64,000 bases of DNA from Microbacterium sp. cf046 (GCF_900114345.1 NZ_FOZJ01000003.1:1-64000); one strand, 5' to 3'; positions 27,422 through 36,083 are shown, counted from the first letter of the stretch. A program made the numbers and translations. The notes: generated by a model not told the origin, from the sequence alone.

Positions 27422-28759
27422 ATGACCGCGTTCGACCTCGGCCTGCTCTCGCCGGTGACGGTGGGGTTCGATGACGCGGTATCGGATGCCGCGATCCTCG
27501 ACGCGCTCGTGACCGCGGAGGTCGCGCTCGTGCGGGCACGCGGAGCGCTCGGGCTCGCCGAGCCCGACCTCGTCGCGCGCGTGTCCGATGCGTTCGGCTG
27601 GACGGGCGCGGGCAGCCCGTGCCGAGGCCACGCGATCGACGCGGCGGCACTGGCCGCAGCATCCGTCGCCGGGGGGAACCCGGTCATCCCGCTTCTGTCG
27701 CTGCTGACCGACGCTGCCGGAGCCGACGCGCAGATCCATCGCGGGGCAACGAGCCAGGACATCATGGATTCGGCCCTCATGTTCGTCGCTGCGCACGCCG
27801 GGCGTGAGGTCTCCGCATCGCTGACCTCGACGGCCGGCGCACTGCGCGGGTTCGCCGCCGAACACCGTGGCGAGGTCGCGGCAGCCCGAACCCTCACCCA
27901 GCACGCGGTGCCCACGACGATCGGACTGCGTGCGGCGAACTGGCTGCGCGGAGTGCAGCGCGCGGTCGCGCGAGTGGATGCCGCGACCGAGGCGCTCCCG
28001 GCGCAGCTGGGCGGCGCGGGCGGAACGCTCGCCTCCTTCGTCGAGCTGCACGGGCCGTCCGAGGCCGCGAAGCTTCCCGCGGCCTACGCCGCCGAGCTCT
28101 CCCTCGCCGCGCCCGATGCCCCGTGGCACACGACACGCTGGCCCGTGACCGAACTCGGGGATGCGCTCGTGCAGGCGATCGACGCGGTCGGCGTGATCGC
28201 GGCCGATGTCGCGACCCTGAGCCGCACCGAGATCGCCGAGCTGTCGGAGGGCGCAGGGGGCGGCTCCTCCGCGATGCCGCAGAAGCAGAATCCGGCGGCA
28301 TCCGTCCTCATCCGCTCCGCGGCGCTGCGCGCGCCGCAGCTGGGCGCGACACTGCATCTGGCGGCCGCGCTGGCAGTGGACGAGCGACCCGACGGTGCGT
28401 GGCACGCCGAGTGGCCGACGCTGCGCGAACTGCTGCGGCTCGCGCTCGGGGCCACCGGCACCGCGGCCCGCCTGGTCTCCGGACTCCAGGTCGACGCCGA
28501 CGCGGTCGCGCGCAACCTCGCACAGACCCGCGGGCTCATCGTGGCCGAACGGCTCTCGCTCGTGCTGACCCCGATCATCGGCAAGGCACGGGTCTCGCAG
28601 ATCGTCGCCCACGCCGGTCGTGGCGGCGACCTCGCCGCACTGCTGCATGCCGAGCCGGCGCTGGCCGGACTCGACATCGATGCGCTGCTGGACCCCGCCG
28701 GCTACACGGGCCTCGCCGGCGCTCTCGTCGATGAAGCCGTGTCGGGGGACGAGTCTTGA
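27422..28759 (+). CDS. pcaB: 3-carboxy-cis,cis-muconate cycloisomerase
   Basis: A 445-residue member of the fumarase/aspartase superfamily. The signature loop is GGGSSAMPQKQNPAAS, and the other conserved blocks are IHRGATSQDIMDSAL and TLTQHAVPTTIGLR. It lactonises 3-carboxymuconate to 4-carboxymuconolactone, the step after PcaGH. The protein is the length of typical bacterial PcaB enzymes. The final TTGA overlaps the TTG start of pcaD, so the two are probably translated together. Confidence 0.94.
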   Translation: MTAFDLGLLSPVTVGFDDAVSDAAILDALVTAEVALVRARGALGLAEPDLVARVSDAFGWTGAGSPCRGHAIDAAALAAASVAGGNPVIPLLSLLTDAAGADAQIHRGATSQDIMDSALMFVAAHAGREVSASLTSTAGALRGFAAEHRGEVAAARTLTQHAVPTTIGLRAANWLRGVQRAVARVDAATEALPAQLGGAGGTLASFVELHGPSEAAKLPAAYAAELSLAAPDAPWHTTRWPVTELGDALVQAIDAVGVIAADVATLSRTEIAELSEGAGGGSSAMPQKQNPAASVLIRSAALRAPQLGATLHLAAALAVDERPDGAWHAEWPTLRELLRLALGATGTAARLVSGLQVDADAVARNLAQTRGLIVAERLSLVLTPIIGKARVSQIVAHAGRGGDLAALLHAEPALAGLDIDALLDPAGYTGLAGALVDEAVSGDES

Positions 28760-29556
28760 GCATCCCGCAGATCACGCTGACCGCTCCGGTCGGACCCGAA
28801 GACGCGCCGCTCCTCGTGCTCGGCCCGTCGCTCGGCACCTCGACGATCCTCTGGGAGAACGCGATCCCCGCCCTCGCCGAGAGATACCGGGTGGTCGCGT
28901 GGGATCTGCCCGGACACGGAGCGTCACCGGCGACGACCGAGCCGTTCACGGTCGCCGACCTGGCGGATGCAGTTGCGGGAGCCGCCCGCGCCCTCGGCGC
29001 CGACCGCATCCTGTACGCGGGCGTCTCGCTCGGCGGCGCGACGGGCCTCGAGCTCGGGCTGCGGCATCCCGAACTCGTCTCCGCCCTCGCGATCGTCGCG
29101 TCCGGCGCGCAGCTGGGCGAGCCGAGCGGGTGGCGCGAGCGCGCAGCGACGGTCCGCGCCCAGTCGACGTCGGTGCTGATCGTCCCGTCCGCCCAGCGGT
29201 GGTTCGCGCCCGGCTCCATCGAGCGCGAACCCGACCTGTCCGGCCGTCTGCTGCACGCACTGCGCGACGCGGATTCCGAGAGCTACTCGCTGTGTTGCGA
29301 AGCGCTCGCCGCGTACGACGTGCGCGCCCGGCTCGGCGAACTCCGGATGCCGGTGCTCGCGCTGTGGGGAGAGCATGATGCGGTCGCGCCTGAGGCGAAA
29401 GCCGTCGAGATCGCGGGCGGGGTGGGCAATCGGCGCGCGGAGATGCTCGCGGATGTCGCACACCTGCCACCCGCCGAGCGGCCGGCCGCGACCGCAGCGT
29501 CGCTCATCGCATTCTTCGAATCCATCTCCGCGCCGAAGGAGTACCCGCATGGCTGA
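28756..29556 (+). CDS. pcaD: 3-oxoadipate enol-lactone hydrolase
   Basis: A 266-residue alpha/beta-hydrolase. The nucleophile elbow is GVSLGGATG; the Asp is probably in LWGEHDAVAP and the His in DVAHLPPAERP. It opens 3-oxoadipate enol-lactone to 3-oxoadipate. In many actinobacteria PcaD and PcaC are fused (PcaL); here they are two overlapping genes. The TTG start at 28756 overlaps the pcaB stop (TTGA), the only start consistent with the fold beginning IPQITLTAPVG. Confidence 0.92.
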   Translation: MSIPQITLTAPVGPEDAPLLVLGPSLGTSTILWENAIPALAERYRVVAWDLPGHGASPATTEPFTVADLADAVAGAARALGADRILYAGVSLGGATGLELGLRHPELVSALAIVASGAQLGEPSGWRERAATVRAQSTSVLIVPSAQRWFAPGSIEREPDLSGRLLHALRDADSESYSLCCEALAAYDVRARLGELRMPVLALWGEHDAVAPEAKAVEIAGGVGNRRAEMLADVAHLPPAERPAATAASLIAFFESISAPKEYPHG

Positions 29557-29959
29557 GTCCCCACCCCGCCCCGACGGCGAAGGTCTGACCGACGCCGAGC
29601 GCTACGCCCAAGGCATGAAGGCCCGACGCGAGGTGCTCAGCGACGGGCACGTCGACCGCGCGATCGCGAACACGACGCCGGTCACGGCCGACTTCCAGGA
29701 CCTGATCACCCGCTACGCGTGGGGCGACATCTGGTCGCGACCCGGTCTGGACAGGCGGTCACGCTCGGTCGCGGTGCTCACGTCGCTCATCGCTCACGGC
29801 CACCATGAGGAGCTCGCGATGCACCTGCGCGCAGCCCTACGCAACGGACTCACGGTCGACGAGATCCGCGAGGTCATCCTGCAGTCCGCGATCTACTCGG
29901 GCGTCCCAGCTGCGAACACGGCCTTCCGCATCGCGAGCGAGGTCTTGAACGAGGAATGA
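29549..29959 (+). CDS. pcaC: 4-carboxymuconolactone decarboxylase
   Basis: A 136-residue protein of the carboxymuconolactone decarboxylase/AhpD-like helical fold, with GMKARREVLSDGHVDRA, ITRYAWGDIWSRPGLDRRSRS and the conserved His-containing ALIAHGHHEEL-like segment (SLIAHGHHEELAMHLRAALRNGLT). It decarboxylates 4-carboxymuconolactone to the enol-lactone. ATG 29549 lies eight bases inside pcaD, after GAAGGAG. Its stop overlaps the next gene as ATGA. Confidence 0.94.
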   Translation: MAESPPRPDGEGLTDAERYAQGMKARREVLSDGHVDRAIANTTPVTADFQDLITRYAWGDIWSRPGLDRRSRSVAVLTSLIAHGHHEELAMHLRAALRNGLTVDEIREVILQSAIYSGVPAANTAFRIASEVLNEE

Positions 29960-30945
29960 GCACCTCAGCCGCGCTCGATGACCGCGTCGTCCTGCGGTTC
30001 CTCGCGACGCCCGCCGACACCGCTGCCGGTGGCCGCTCGGTCGCCGCCGGCAGCGTCATGGAATGGATCGACAAGGCGGGGTACGCCTGCGCGGTCGGGT
30101 GGTCGGGAGCGTATTGCGTCACGGCGTACGTCGGCAATGTGCGTCATCGCCGCCCGATCCCGCCGAGCAGTCTGATCGAGGTGCAGGCGCGCATCATCCA
30201 CACCGGGCGCACGAGCATGCATGTCGTGGTCACCGTCTCATCGGCCGATGTCAGCACGCGGAGGTATACGCCGGCGACCACGTGCGTGCTGATCTTCGTG
30301 GCGAAGGACGCCGATGGCCGGCCGGCGCCCGTGCCGCCGTGGATCCCGGTCACGCGCTCCGACCGCAAGCTCGCCGACGCCGCGATCGAGCGCATGGATT
30401 CGCGAGCCCAGATCAAGCGACTCATGCTCGACGAGGCGTACTCCGAGGAGTCCGCCGCTCCGCGCACGACGCTGCGCTTCCTGGTGCCGCCGGGCGTGGT
30501 GAACTTCGGCGGCAAGGCCCACGGCGGCACCGTGATGCGCTGGATCGACGAAGCGGCGTACGCGTGCGCTGTGGGGTGGGCGGGCGCCGACCCCCTCGCC
30601 GACCACGCGATCGGGGTCTATTCGGGCGGCATCCACTTCCTCGCTCCCGTGCGGATCGGCGAACTGGTCGAAGTCGACGCGCGCATCATCCTCACGAGTC
30701 CGCACAGCATGCACATCAGCACCCGCGTCTCGACCGCCGACCCGCGCCGTCCTGACGATCTGACCCTCACCACGCAGTGCCTGAGCGTGTTCGTCGTGCC
30801 CGATGACGGCGGCGTGGCGATGGCTGTGCCGCAGTGGCAGCCGACGCTCCCCGAGGACGTTCGCCTGCACGAGCACGCCCGCGAGATCGTGCGGCTCCGC
30901 GAGACCATCGTGCCGCTGGCGGCGTCACTCACGCTCGAGCCGTAG
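29956..30945 (+). CDS. Double-hotdog acyl-CoA thioesterase
   Basis: A 329-residue protein with two tandem hotdog domains of the BFIT/YciA type, about residues 10-125 and 165-290. Each has the GGxVMxWIDxAxYACAVGW motif (GSVMEWIDKAGYACAVGW and GTVMRWIDEAAYACAVGW) followed by Y.G.I.F..P..IG-type strands. Acyl-CoA thioesterases of this kind release CoA from acyl thioesters. It overlaps pcaC as ATGA, so it is part of the pca operon although no thioester exists until PcaIJ acts. It may rescue CoA trapped in dead-end aromatic- or oxoadipyl-CoA; this is inference. Confidence 0.8.
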   Translation: MSTSAALDDRVVLRFLATPADTAAGGRSVAAGSVMEWIDKAGYACAVGWSGAYCVTAYVGNVRHRRPIPPSSLIEVQARIIHTGRTSMHVVVTVSSADVSTRRYTPATTCVLIFVAKDADGRPAPVPPWIPVTRSDRKLADAAIERMDSRAQIKRLMLDEAYSEESAAPRTTLRFLVPPGVVNFGGKAHGGTVMRWIDEAAYACAVGWAGADPLADHAIGVYSGGIHFLAPVRIGELVEVDARIILTSPHSMHISTRVSTADPRRPDDLTLTTQCLSVFVVPDDGGVAMAVPQWQPTLPEDVRLHEHAREIVRLRETIVPLAASLTLEP

Positions 30946-31026
30946 TTCCGGGGGAGGGTCTCTGCGCGACCGCGGACCGAGATCCACTCGCGCGCTGGCG
31001 GCCCGTGGTCCGTCTCTGCTATTCTG

Positions 31027-31058
31027 TGCGTATAACGCATGAGTGTGCGCATAGCGAA
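31027..31058. promoter_or_regulatory. Tandem operator upstream of pcaI
   Basis: Two related 13-base palindromes lie 19 bases apart: TGCGT-ATA-ACGCA (31027-31039, perfect) and TGCGC-ATA-GCGAA (31046-31058). They end 17 bases before the GTG of pcaI. Tandem sites two helical turns apart suit a dimer-of-dimers IclR protein, probably the PcaR-like regulator at 33656. Confidence 0.6.
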
Positions 31059-31075
31059 CACGCGAAGGGGCGAAT

Positions 31076-31831
31076 GTGATCGACAAGACGGTTCCGGATG
31101 CCGAGACCGCGGTCTCCGGCATCCCCGACGGCTCGACCGTGATGATGGGCGGCTTCGGGCGCGCGGGCCAGCCTGTCGAGCTGATCGACGCGCTCATCGC
31201 ACAGGGTGCCGGCGACCTCACGATCGTCGCGAACAACGCCGGCAACGGCGACACCGGACTCGCGGCACTGCTGGCCGCCAAGCGGGTGCGGAAGATCATC
31301 TGCTCGTTCCCGCGCCAGCACGACTCCTGGGTGTTCGACGGGCTGTACCGGGCGGGAGAGATCGAGCTCGAGATCGTCCCGCAGGGCAACCTCGCCGAGC
31401 GGATCCGGGCCGCAGGCGCCGGCATCGGAGCATTCTTCTCGCCGACCGGGGTCGGCACCGAGCTGGCGGAGGGCAAAGAGGCGCGGACGATCGAGGGCCG
31501 CGACTACGTGCTCGAGTACCCGATCCGCGCGGACTTCGCCCTGGTCAGCGCGCTCAAGGGCGACCGCTGGGGCAACCTGGTCTACCGCGAGACGGCACGC
31601 AACTTCGGACCGATCATGGCTTCTGCCGCCACCACCACGATCGTGCAGGTCGACGAGATCGTGCCGCTCGGTTCCCTCGATCCGGAGACCGTGGTGACGC
31701 CCGGCATCTTCGTGGATCGGGTCGTCGCAGTGGGCGAGCGCATCTGGCTCGACGACGGCACGTTCATCGGCGGTGTCGATCTCGAGGGTCGTCCTGTCGA
31801 ATCCGCCCTCTCGGAAGGGTCAGCCCGGTGA
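31076..31831 (+). CDS. pcaI: 3-oxoadipate CoA-transferase subunit A
   Basis: A 251-residue family I CoA-transferase subunit with the glycine-rich GSTVMMGGFGRAGQPVELIDALIAQG motif and a later RADFALVSALKGDRWGNLVYRETARNF segment. With PcaJ it moves CoA from succinyl-CoA to 3-oxoadipate. GTG 31076 follows GAAGGGG; an ATG two bases earlier is out of frame. The stop overlaps the pcaJ GTG as GTGA. It heads the pcaIJF-pcaR operon. Confidence 0.94.
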   Translation: MIDKTVPDAETAVSGIPDGSTVMMGGFGRAGQPVELIDALIAQGAGDLTIVANNAGNGDTGLAALLAAKRVRKIICSFPRQHDSWVFDGLYRAGEIELEIVPQGNLAERIRAAGAGIGAFFSPTGVGTELAEGKEARTIEGRDYVLEYPIRADFALVSALKGDRWGNLVYRETARNFGPIMASAATTTIVQVDEIVPLGSLDPETVVTPGIFVDRVVAVGERIWLDDGTFIGGVDLEGRPVESALSEGSAR

Positions 31832-32478
31832 GCACCCGCATCAGCCGTGACGAACTCGCCCGCAGGATCGCCGCCGACATCCGCGAGGGGTCGTACGTGA
31901 ACCTCGGCATCGGCGCTCCGACCCTCGTGGCTAACTTCCTGCCGGAAGACCAGGAGATCATCCTGCACACCGAGAACGGGCTGCTCGGCATGGGACAGGC
32001 ACCGGATGCCGACCATGTCGACCCCGACCTGATCAACGCCGGCAAGCAGGCGGTCACCGCGCTGCCGGGTGCCGCATACTTCCATCACGCCGACTCGTTC
32101 GGCATGATGCGCGGCGGGCACCTCGACGTCTGCGTGCTCGGCGCGTTCCAGGTGTCGCAGACCGGCGACCTCGCGAACTGGTCCACCGGTGCGCCCGGTT
32201 CGATCCCCGCCGTCGGCGGGGCGATGGACCTGGCGATCGGGGCGAAGGCCGTCTACGTCATGACCGACCTGCTGACCAAGACGGGGGAGTCGAAGCTCGT
32301 CGTCGAGTGCTCCTATCCCCTGACAGGCGTCGGCTGCGTCACTCGCGTCTACACCGATCACGCCGTGTTCGATGTGACCCCCGACGGCTTCGCGCTGCGC
32401 GAGGCCTTCGGCGACAACACGCTCGAGTCGCTCTCCGAGCTGACCGGGCTGACGCTCGCTGCCGCGAAGGAGAACTGA
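31828..32478 (+). CDS. pcaJ: 3-oxoadipate CoA-transferase subunit B
   Basis: A 216-residue subunit carrying the catalytic glutamate in HTENGLLGMGQAP, together with YVNLGIGAPTLVANFLP and the GGAMDLAIGAK block. It forms the active CoA-transferase with PcaI. The start is the GTG that overlaps the pcaI stop. pcaF begins one base after its stop. Confidence 0.94.
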   Translation: MSTRISRDELARRIAADIREGSYVNLGIGAPTLVANFLPEDQEIILHTENGLLGMGQAPDADHVDPDLINAGKQAVTALPGAAYFHHADSFGMMRGGHLDVCVLGAFQVSQTGDLANWSTGAPGSIPAVGGAMDLAIGAKAVYVMTDLLTKTGESKLVVECSYPLTGVGCVTRVYTDHAVFDVTPDGFALREAFGDNTLESLSELTGLTLAAAKEN

Positions 32479-32479
32479 C

Positions 32480-33649
32480 ATGCCCGCAAGCTTCGTGTAC
32501 GACGCGGTCCGCACTCCGTTCGGGCGTGCCGGCGGCGCCCTGTCCAGCGTGCGACCCGACGACCTGGCGGCCGTCGTGATGCGCTCGATCGTCGATCGCA
32601 CGGGCATCGATCCCGCCCGTATCGAGGACGTGATCTTCGGAGACGCGAATCAGGCCGGCGAAGACAACCGCAACGTGGCGCGCTTCGGCGCTCTGCTGGC
32701 CGGCTTCCCCTCGTCGGTCCCCGGCGTCACCGTGAACCGTCTGTGCGGATCGGCCGTGGAGGCCGTGATCCAGGGATCGCGTGCGATCGAGGCCGGGGAC
32801 GCCGACGTCATCCTCGCCGGCGGCGTCGAGTCGATGAGCCGCGCGCCGTATGTCGTGGAGAAGTCGCCGAAGCCGTTCCCGGCTGTCGGCAACCAGACGA
32901 TGTGGAACACGTCGATCGGCTGGCGGATGACCAACCCGGCGCTTCGCAAGGATTGGACGATCTCCAATGGCGCATCCGCCGAGAAGCTCGCCGAGATCTA
33001 CGGCATCTCCCGCGATGCTCAGGACGCGTTCGCACTGCGAAGCCACGTGCTCGCCGCCCTCGGATGGGACGAGGGCGCGTACGACGACGAGATCGTCCAG
33101 GTCCCGGGGCACGAGCTCGAGCTGGATGAGGGCATCCGCGTCGACACCACGATCGAGAAGCTGGGCGGTCTGAGGTCGCTGTTCGCGGCGGACGGGTCCG
33201 TGACCGCGGGCAACTCGTCGTCGATCAACGACGGCGCGGCCGCGCTGCTGCTCGCCGGCGAGGGTGTGCTCGAGGGCGAGCCGCTGGCCCGCATCGCGGG
33301 GCGTGCCGCGTTCGGCAACGACCCGCACGTGTTCGGTGTCGCGCCGGTCGAAGCCGCCAACCGCGCTCTGGCCCGTGCGGGCAGGACGTGGGCGGATGTC
33401 GATGTGGTCGAGCTCAACGAGGCGTTCGCATCGCAGAGCCTGGCGTGCCTGCAGCTGTGGCCAGACCTCGACCCGGAGAAGGTCAACATCCACGGCGGCG
33501 CGATCGCGATCGGGCATCCGCTCGGCGCGTCGGGCGGTCGGATCATCGGGCACGCCGCGCACGAGCTCGCCCGCCGCGGGGGCGGAGTCGCGGTCGCCGC
33601 GATCTGCATCGGCGTCGGCCAGGGCCTCGCGGTCGTCCTGGAGCGCTGA
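32480..33649 (+). CDS. pcaF: 3-oxoadipyl-CoA thiolase
   Basis: A 389-residue thiolase. The acyl-accepting Cys is in VNRLCGSAVEAV, the catalytic His in GGAIAIGHPLGASGGR, and the second Cys in the C-terminal AAICIGVGQGLAVVLER. It splits 3-oxoadipyl-CoA with CoA to succinyl-CoA and acetyl-CoA, ending the beta-ketoadipate pathway. The C-terminal motif reads CIGVGQG rather than the common CxGGGxG, a mild variation. ATG 32480 follows GAAGGAG. Confidence 0.94.
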   Translation: MPASFVYDAVRTPFGRAGGALSSVRPDDLAAVVMRSIVDRTGIDPARIEDVIFGDANQAGEDNRNVARFGALLAGFPSSVPGVTVNRLCGSAVEAVIQGSRAIEAGDADVILAGGVESMSRAPYVVEKSPKPFPAVGNQTMWNTSIGWRMTNPALRKDWTISNGASAEKLAEIYGISRDAQDAFALRSHVLAALGWDEGAYDDEIVQVPGHELELDEGIRVDTTIEKLGGLRSLFAADGSVTAGNSSSINDGAAALLLAGEGVLEGEPLARIAGRAAFGNDPHVFGVAPVEAANRALARAGRTWADVDVVELNEAFASQSLACLQLWPDLDPEKVNIHGGAIAIGHPLGASGGRIIGHAAHELARRGGGVAVAAICIGVGQGLAVVLER

Positions 33650-33655
33650 GGGCCG

Positions 33656-34429
33656 GTGACCACCCCCGATGCATCCGGAGACTTCGTGCAGTCGCTCGCG
33701 CGGGGACTGTCGGTCATCCGCGCGTTCGACGCCGACCACGCCGAGCTGACCCTCAGCGACGTGGCCCGCCGCGCGGGCATCACCCGCGCCGCAGCGCGCC
33801 GGTTCCTGCTGACCCTCGAGTCGCTCGGGTACGTCGCCTCCGATGCCCGCGCGTTCCGGCTGACGCCTCGCGTGCTCGAACTGGGGTTCAGCTACCTCTC
33901 CTCGCTCTCCCTGCCCGAGATCGTGCAGCCGCATCTCGAGGTCCTTTCGCGGGAAGTGGACGAGAGCGTGTCGGCCGCCGTGCTCGACGGCGCCGACATC
34001 GTCTACATCGCGCGAGTTCCGACACGGCGGATCATGAGCGTGCGCATCACGATCGGCACGCGGTTCCCTGCCTTCGCCACGAGCATGGGCCGGGTGCTGC
34101 TGGCGGGGCTCCCCGACGAGGCGGCGGATGCTGCGCTCGCGGCATCCGATCTCGCGCACCTCACTGATCGAACGCTCACGGACGCCGGGGCGCTGCGCGA
34201 CGAGCTCGCCCTCGTGCGTGCGCAGGGGTGGTCGCTCGTCGACGGCGAGCTCGAGCCGGGCCTGCGCTCGATCGCGGCTCCACTGCGCGCGCGCGACGGC
34301 CGGGTCGTCGCTGCGCTCAACGTCTCGACCAGCGCGACGCGCGACTCGGTCGCGCATGTCCGCGACGCGTACCTGGCGCCGCTTCTGAAGACGGCGGCCG
34401 GGATCGATGCCGAGCTGAGACTCGTCTGA
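33656..34429 (+). CDS. pcaR: IclR-family regulator, PcaR-like
   Basis: A 257-residue IclR protein of the PcaR/PcaU/PobR subgroup, beginning DFVQSLARGLSVIRAFDADHAELTLSDVARRAGITRAAARRFLLTLESLGYV. The effector domain contains GTRFPAFATSMGRVLLAGL, typical of that subgroup. It is the last gene of the pcaIJF operon. The probable ligand is beta-ketoadipate or protocatechuate, and the probable sites are the tandem TGCG elements at 31027 and the similar sequences at 34638. GTG 33656 is the only sensible start. It is followed by a long hairpin. Confidence 0.88.
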   Translation: MTTPDASGDFVQSLARGLSVIRAFDADHAELTLSDVARRAGITRAAARRFLLTLESLGYVASDARAFRLTPRVLELGFSYLSSLSLPEIVQPHLEVLSREVDESVSAAVLDGADIVYIARVPTRRIMSVRITIGTRFPAFATSMGRVLLAGLPDEAADAALAASDLAHLTDRTLTDAGALRDELALVRAQGWSLVDGELEPGLRSIAAPLRARDGRVVAALNVSTSATRDSVAHVRDAYLAPLLKTAAGIDAELRLV

Positions 34430-34483
34430 TCGCGGGCGCTTCGTCGTTCGCAATCGGCGATCGCGCGCGCAGTTCGCGGTGGA

Positions 34484-34544
34484 GCGCATTGAACTTCCGG
34501 TTCACACAGCCTCACCGGCCGTGTGAGCCGGAAGTTCAATGCGC
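34484..34544. repeat. Long near-perfect hairpin after pcaR
   Basis: A 24-base stem (34484-34507 with 34521-34544) has one imperfect pair, T opposite G, which is a wobble in RNA, and a 13-base loop. It starts 55 bases after the pcaR stop. No T-run follows. It could be a terminator, a transcript-stabilising element or a palindromic mobile sequence. Confidence 0.75.
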
Positions 34545-34637
34545 CTCCCGGCGAAGCGACGCCGACACCCGGCGGCCCACCTCCCACACATTGAGACGCC
34601 GTATCCGAACTGCTTAAGCGCGCATCACGCACACTTA

Positions 34638-34664
34638 TGCGTAAAAGCGACTAATTGCGATAAC
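34638..34664. promoter_or_regulatory. PcaR-like operator candidate upstream of the fused deglycosidase-like gene
   Basis: TGCGTAAAA (34638-34646) and TGCGATAAC (34656-34664) are 18 bases apart, resembling TGCGTATAA and TGCGCATAG 19 bases apart in the pcaI promoter. The match is partial, so joint control by the adjacent IclR protein is only suggested. Confidence 0.4.
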
Positions 34665-34743
34665 GTGGGAGTGCGGCGTGACGATGCGTCGTCTGACCGC
34701 CGCATCCCATGGCGGTCGCCCTTCTGCAGAGAGCGCGCCCTCC

Positions 34744-36045
34744 ATGCTCCTCGAGCGAGACCTCATCCAGTCCGTCGGATTCCGCAACGTGCGGGAGAAC
34801 GGCCGCGTCACCGGATTCCAGCTGCGTCTGCGCATGCCGTCGTACCGCGGGATGGCGGCATCCCTGATCGACGGCGTCGCGGTGCGCGTCGGCGACCTGG
34901 TCGACGTTCCCGCCGACGTGCCGCTGTGGACCCTGCAGGGCCAGACCTACACACTTCAGCAGCTGTGGGACGGCGACGGCGTCCGCTGGCCGCTCGAAGA
35001 CGCCGCGATCATCACAGTCCCCTTCGAGGGCGGCCTGCCCGACGGCGTGCACGAGGTCTCGATCGAGCTGCGCCTGCGCATGTCGTACATCCCCGTCGAG
35101 CACCAGCCATCGACCTACAACGTCACCAAGCACGTCACCCTTGCACCCGAGGCCGCAGGCGCGCCGTTCAAGTACGGCGTCTCCCTCTACAGCTTCATGA
35201 CCGATTTCGGCACGGTCCTCGACCTCGAGACCGCGATGGCCGGCATCGCCGACATCGGCGCGACCGGGATCGAGATCCTGGGCGAAGGTCACATCCCGAA
35301 CTACCCGAACCCATCGCAGGAGTGGGTCGACGACTGGTTCCGCCTGCTCGAGAAGTACGGCCTCGAGCCCACGAACTACGGCTCGTGGATCGACTCCCGC
35401 CTGCACTCCAGCGGAGCGAACGGCCGGGACATGACCGTCGAGGAGGGCGCGGCCGCACTGCAGCGCGACCTGCGCCTCGCCAAGCGGCTCGGGTTCCGGT
35501 TCGTGCGGCCGAAGATCGGCGTCGTCTCGAGCGACCTGGTTCCACACCCGATCTGGACCGAGGTCGTCGAGCGGAGTCTCCCGCTGGCCGAGGAGCTCGA
35601 CGTGATCATCTGCCCAGAGATCCACTCGCCCACCCCGATCAAGCACGAGGTCGTCGACGAGTACATCGAGTTCATCAAGAGAACCGGGACCAAGCACTTC
35701 GGCATCCTCATCGACACCGGCATCTTCCAGGACCGCCCGATCCCGCTGCGGCCCGGCGAGCTGCCCGGCCGGCGGCCGGCGTTCCTGGATGGCATCGGGG
35801 TCGACCCGGCCGACTTCGCCGACGTCGCCGAGCACGTCGTGTTCATCCAGGCGAAGTTCCACGACATCGACGAGAACCTCGAGGACCAGCAGATCCCGTG
35901 GGAGCCGGTGCTGCGCGCCATCCGCGACGCCGGGTACACCGGATACCTCTCCAGTGAGTACGAGGGCGAGCGCGAACCGTGGCGCTCGATCGAACAGGTC
36001 CGCCGCCACCACTCGCTCATGCGCCAGGTCACCGACGCGCTCTGA
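34744..36045 (+). CDS. Single-chain C-glycoside deglycosidase-like protein (beta-alpha fusion), altered metal site
   Basis: A 433-residue fusion. Residues 1-135 match the DUF6379/C-glycoside deglycosidase beta-subunit type (compare the separate proteins at 44741 and 48091). Residues 143-433 are a xylose-isomerase-like TIM barrel like the alpha subunits at 45133 and 46236. In the alpha domain the usual metal ligands Glu292 (PEIHSP), Asp324 (ILIDTG) and Glu405 (SSEYEG) are kept, but the HVHAKFYDI motif reads VFIQAKFHDI, so the ligand His is Gln369. The family cleaves the C-C bond of 3-oxo-C-glycosides with a divalent metal. Loss of His could mean a changed reaction such as isomerisation, another metal, or a non-catalytic partner of the next protein. 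ATG 34744 fits the domain start; GTG 34678 has a better ribosome site and would add 22 residues. Confidence 0.78.
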   Translation: MLLERDLIQSVGFRNVRENGRVTGFQLRLRMPSYRGMAASLIDGVAVRVGDLVDVPADVPLWTLQGQTYTLQQLWDGDGVRWPLEDAAIITVPFEGGLPDGVHEVSIELRLRMSYIPVEHQPSTYNVTKHVTLAPEAAGAPFKYGVSLYSFMTDFGTVLDLETAMAGIADIGATGIEILGEGHIPNYPNPSQEWVDDWFRLLEKYGLEPTNYGSWIDSRLHSSGANGRDMTVEEGAAALQRDLRLAKRLGFRFVRPKIGVVSSDLVPHPIWTEVVERSLPLAEELDVIICPEIHSPTPIKHEVVDEYIEFIKRTGTKHFGILIDTGIFQDRPIPLRPGELPGRRPAFLDGIGVDPADFADVAEHVVFIQAKFHDIDENLEDQQIPWEPVLRAIRDAGYTGYLSSEYEGEREPWRSIEQVRRHHSLMRQVTDAL

Positions 36046-36083
36046 GCCGCGGCATCCCGAATCGAAATCGAAGGAACACGAAA

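Larger units (their letters stand above)
34430..34743. other. Intergenic region with hairpin and promoter elements
   Basis: This stretch between pcaR and the first fused deglycosidase-like gene holds the 61-base hairpin at 34484 and the operator-like repeats at 34638. GGGAG at 34668-34672 precedes an alternative GTG start at 34678. No protein or RNA gene is supported. Confidence 0.5.

Noticed and set aside
32339..34489. A 716-codon minus-strand open frame opposite pcaF and pcaR
   Set aside because: The plus strand encodes well-conserved thiolase and IclR proteins there; the antisense product is low-complexity Arg/Asp/Ala.
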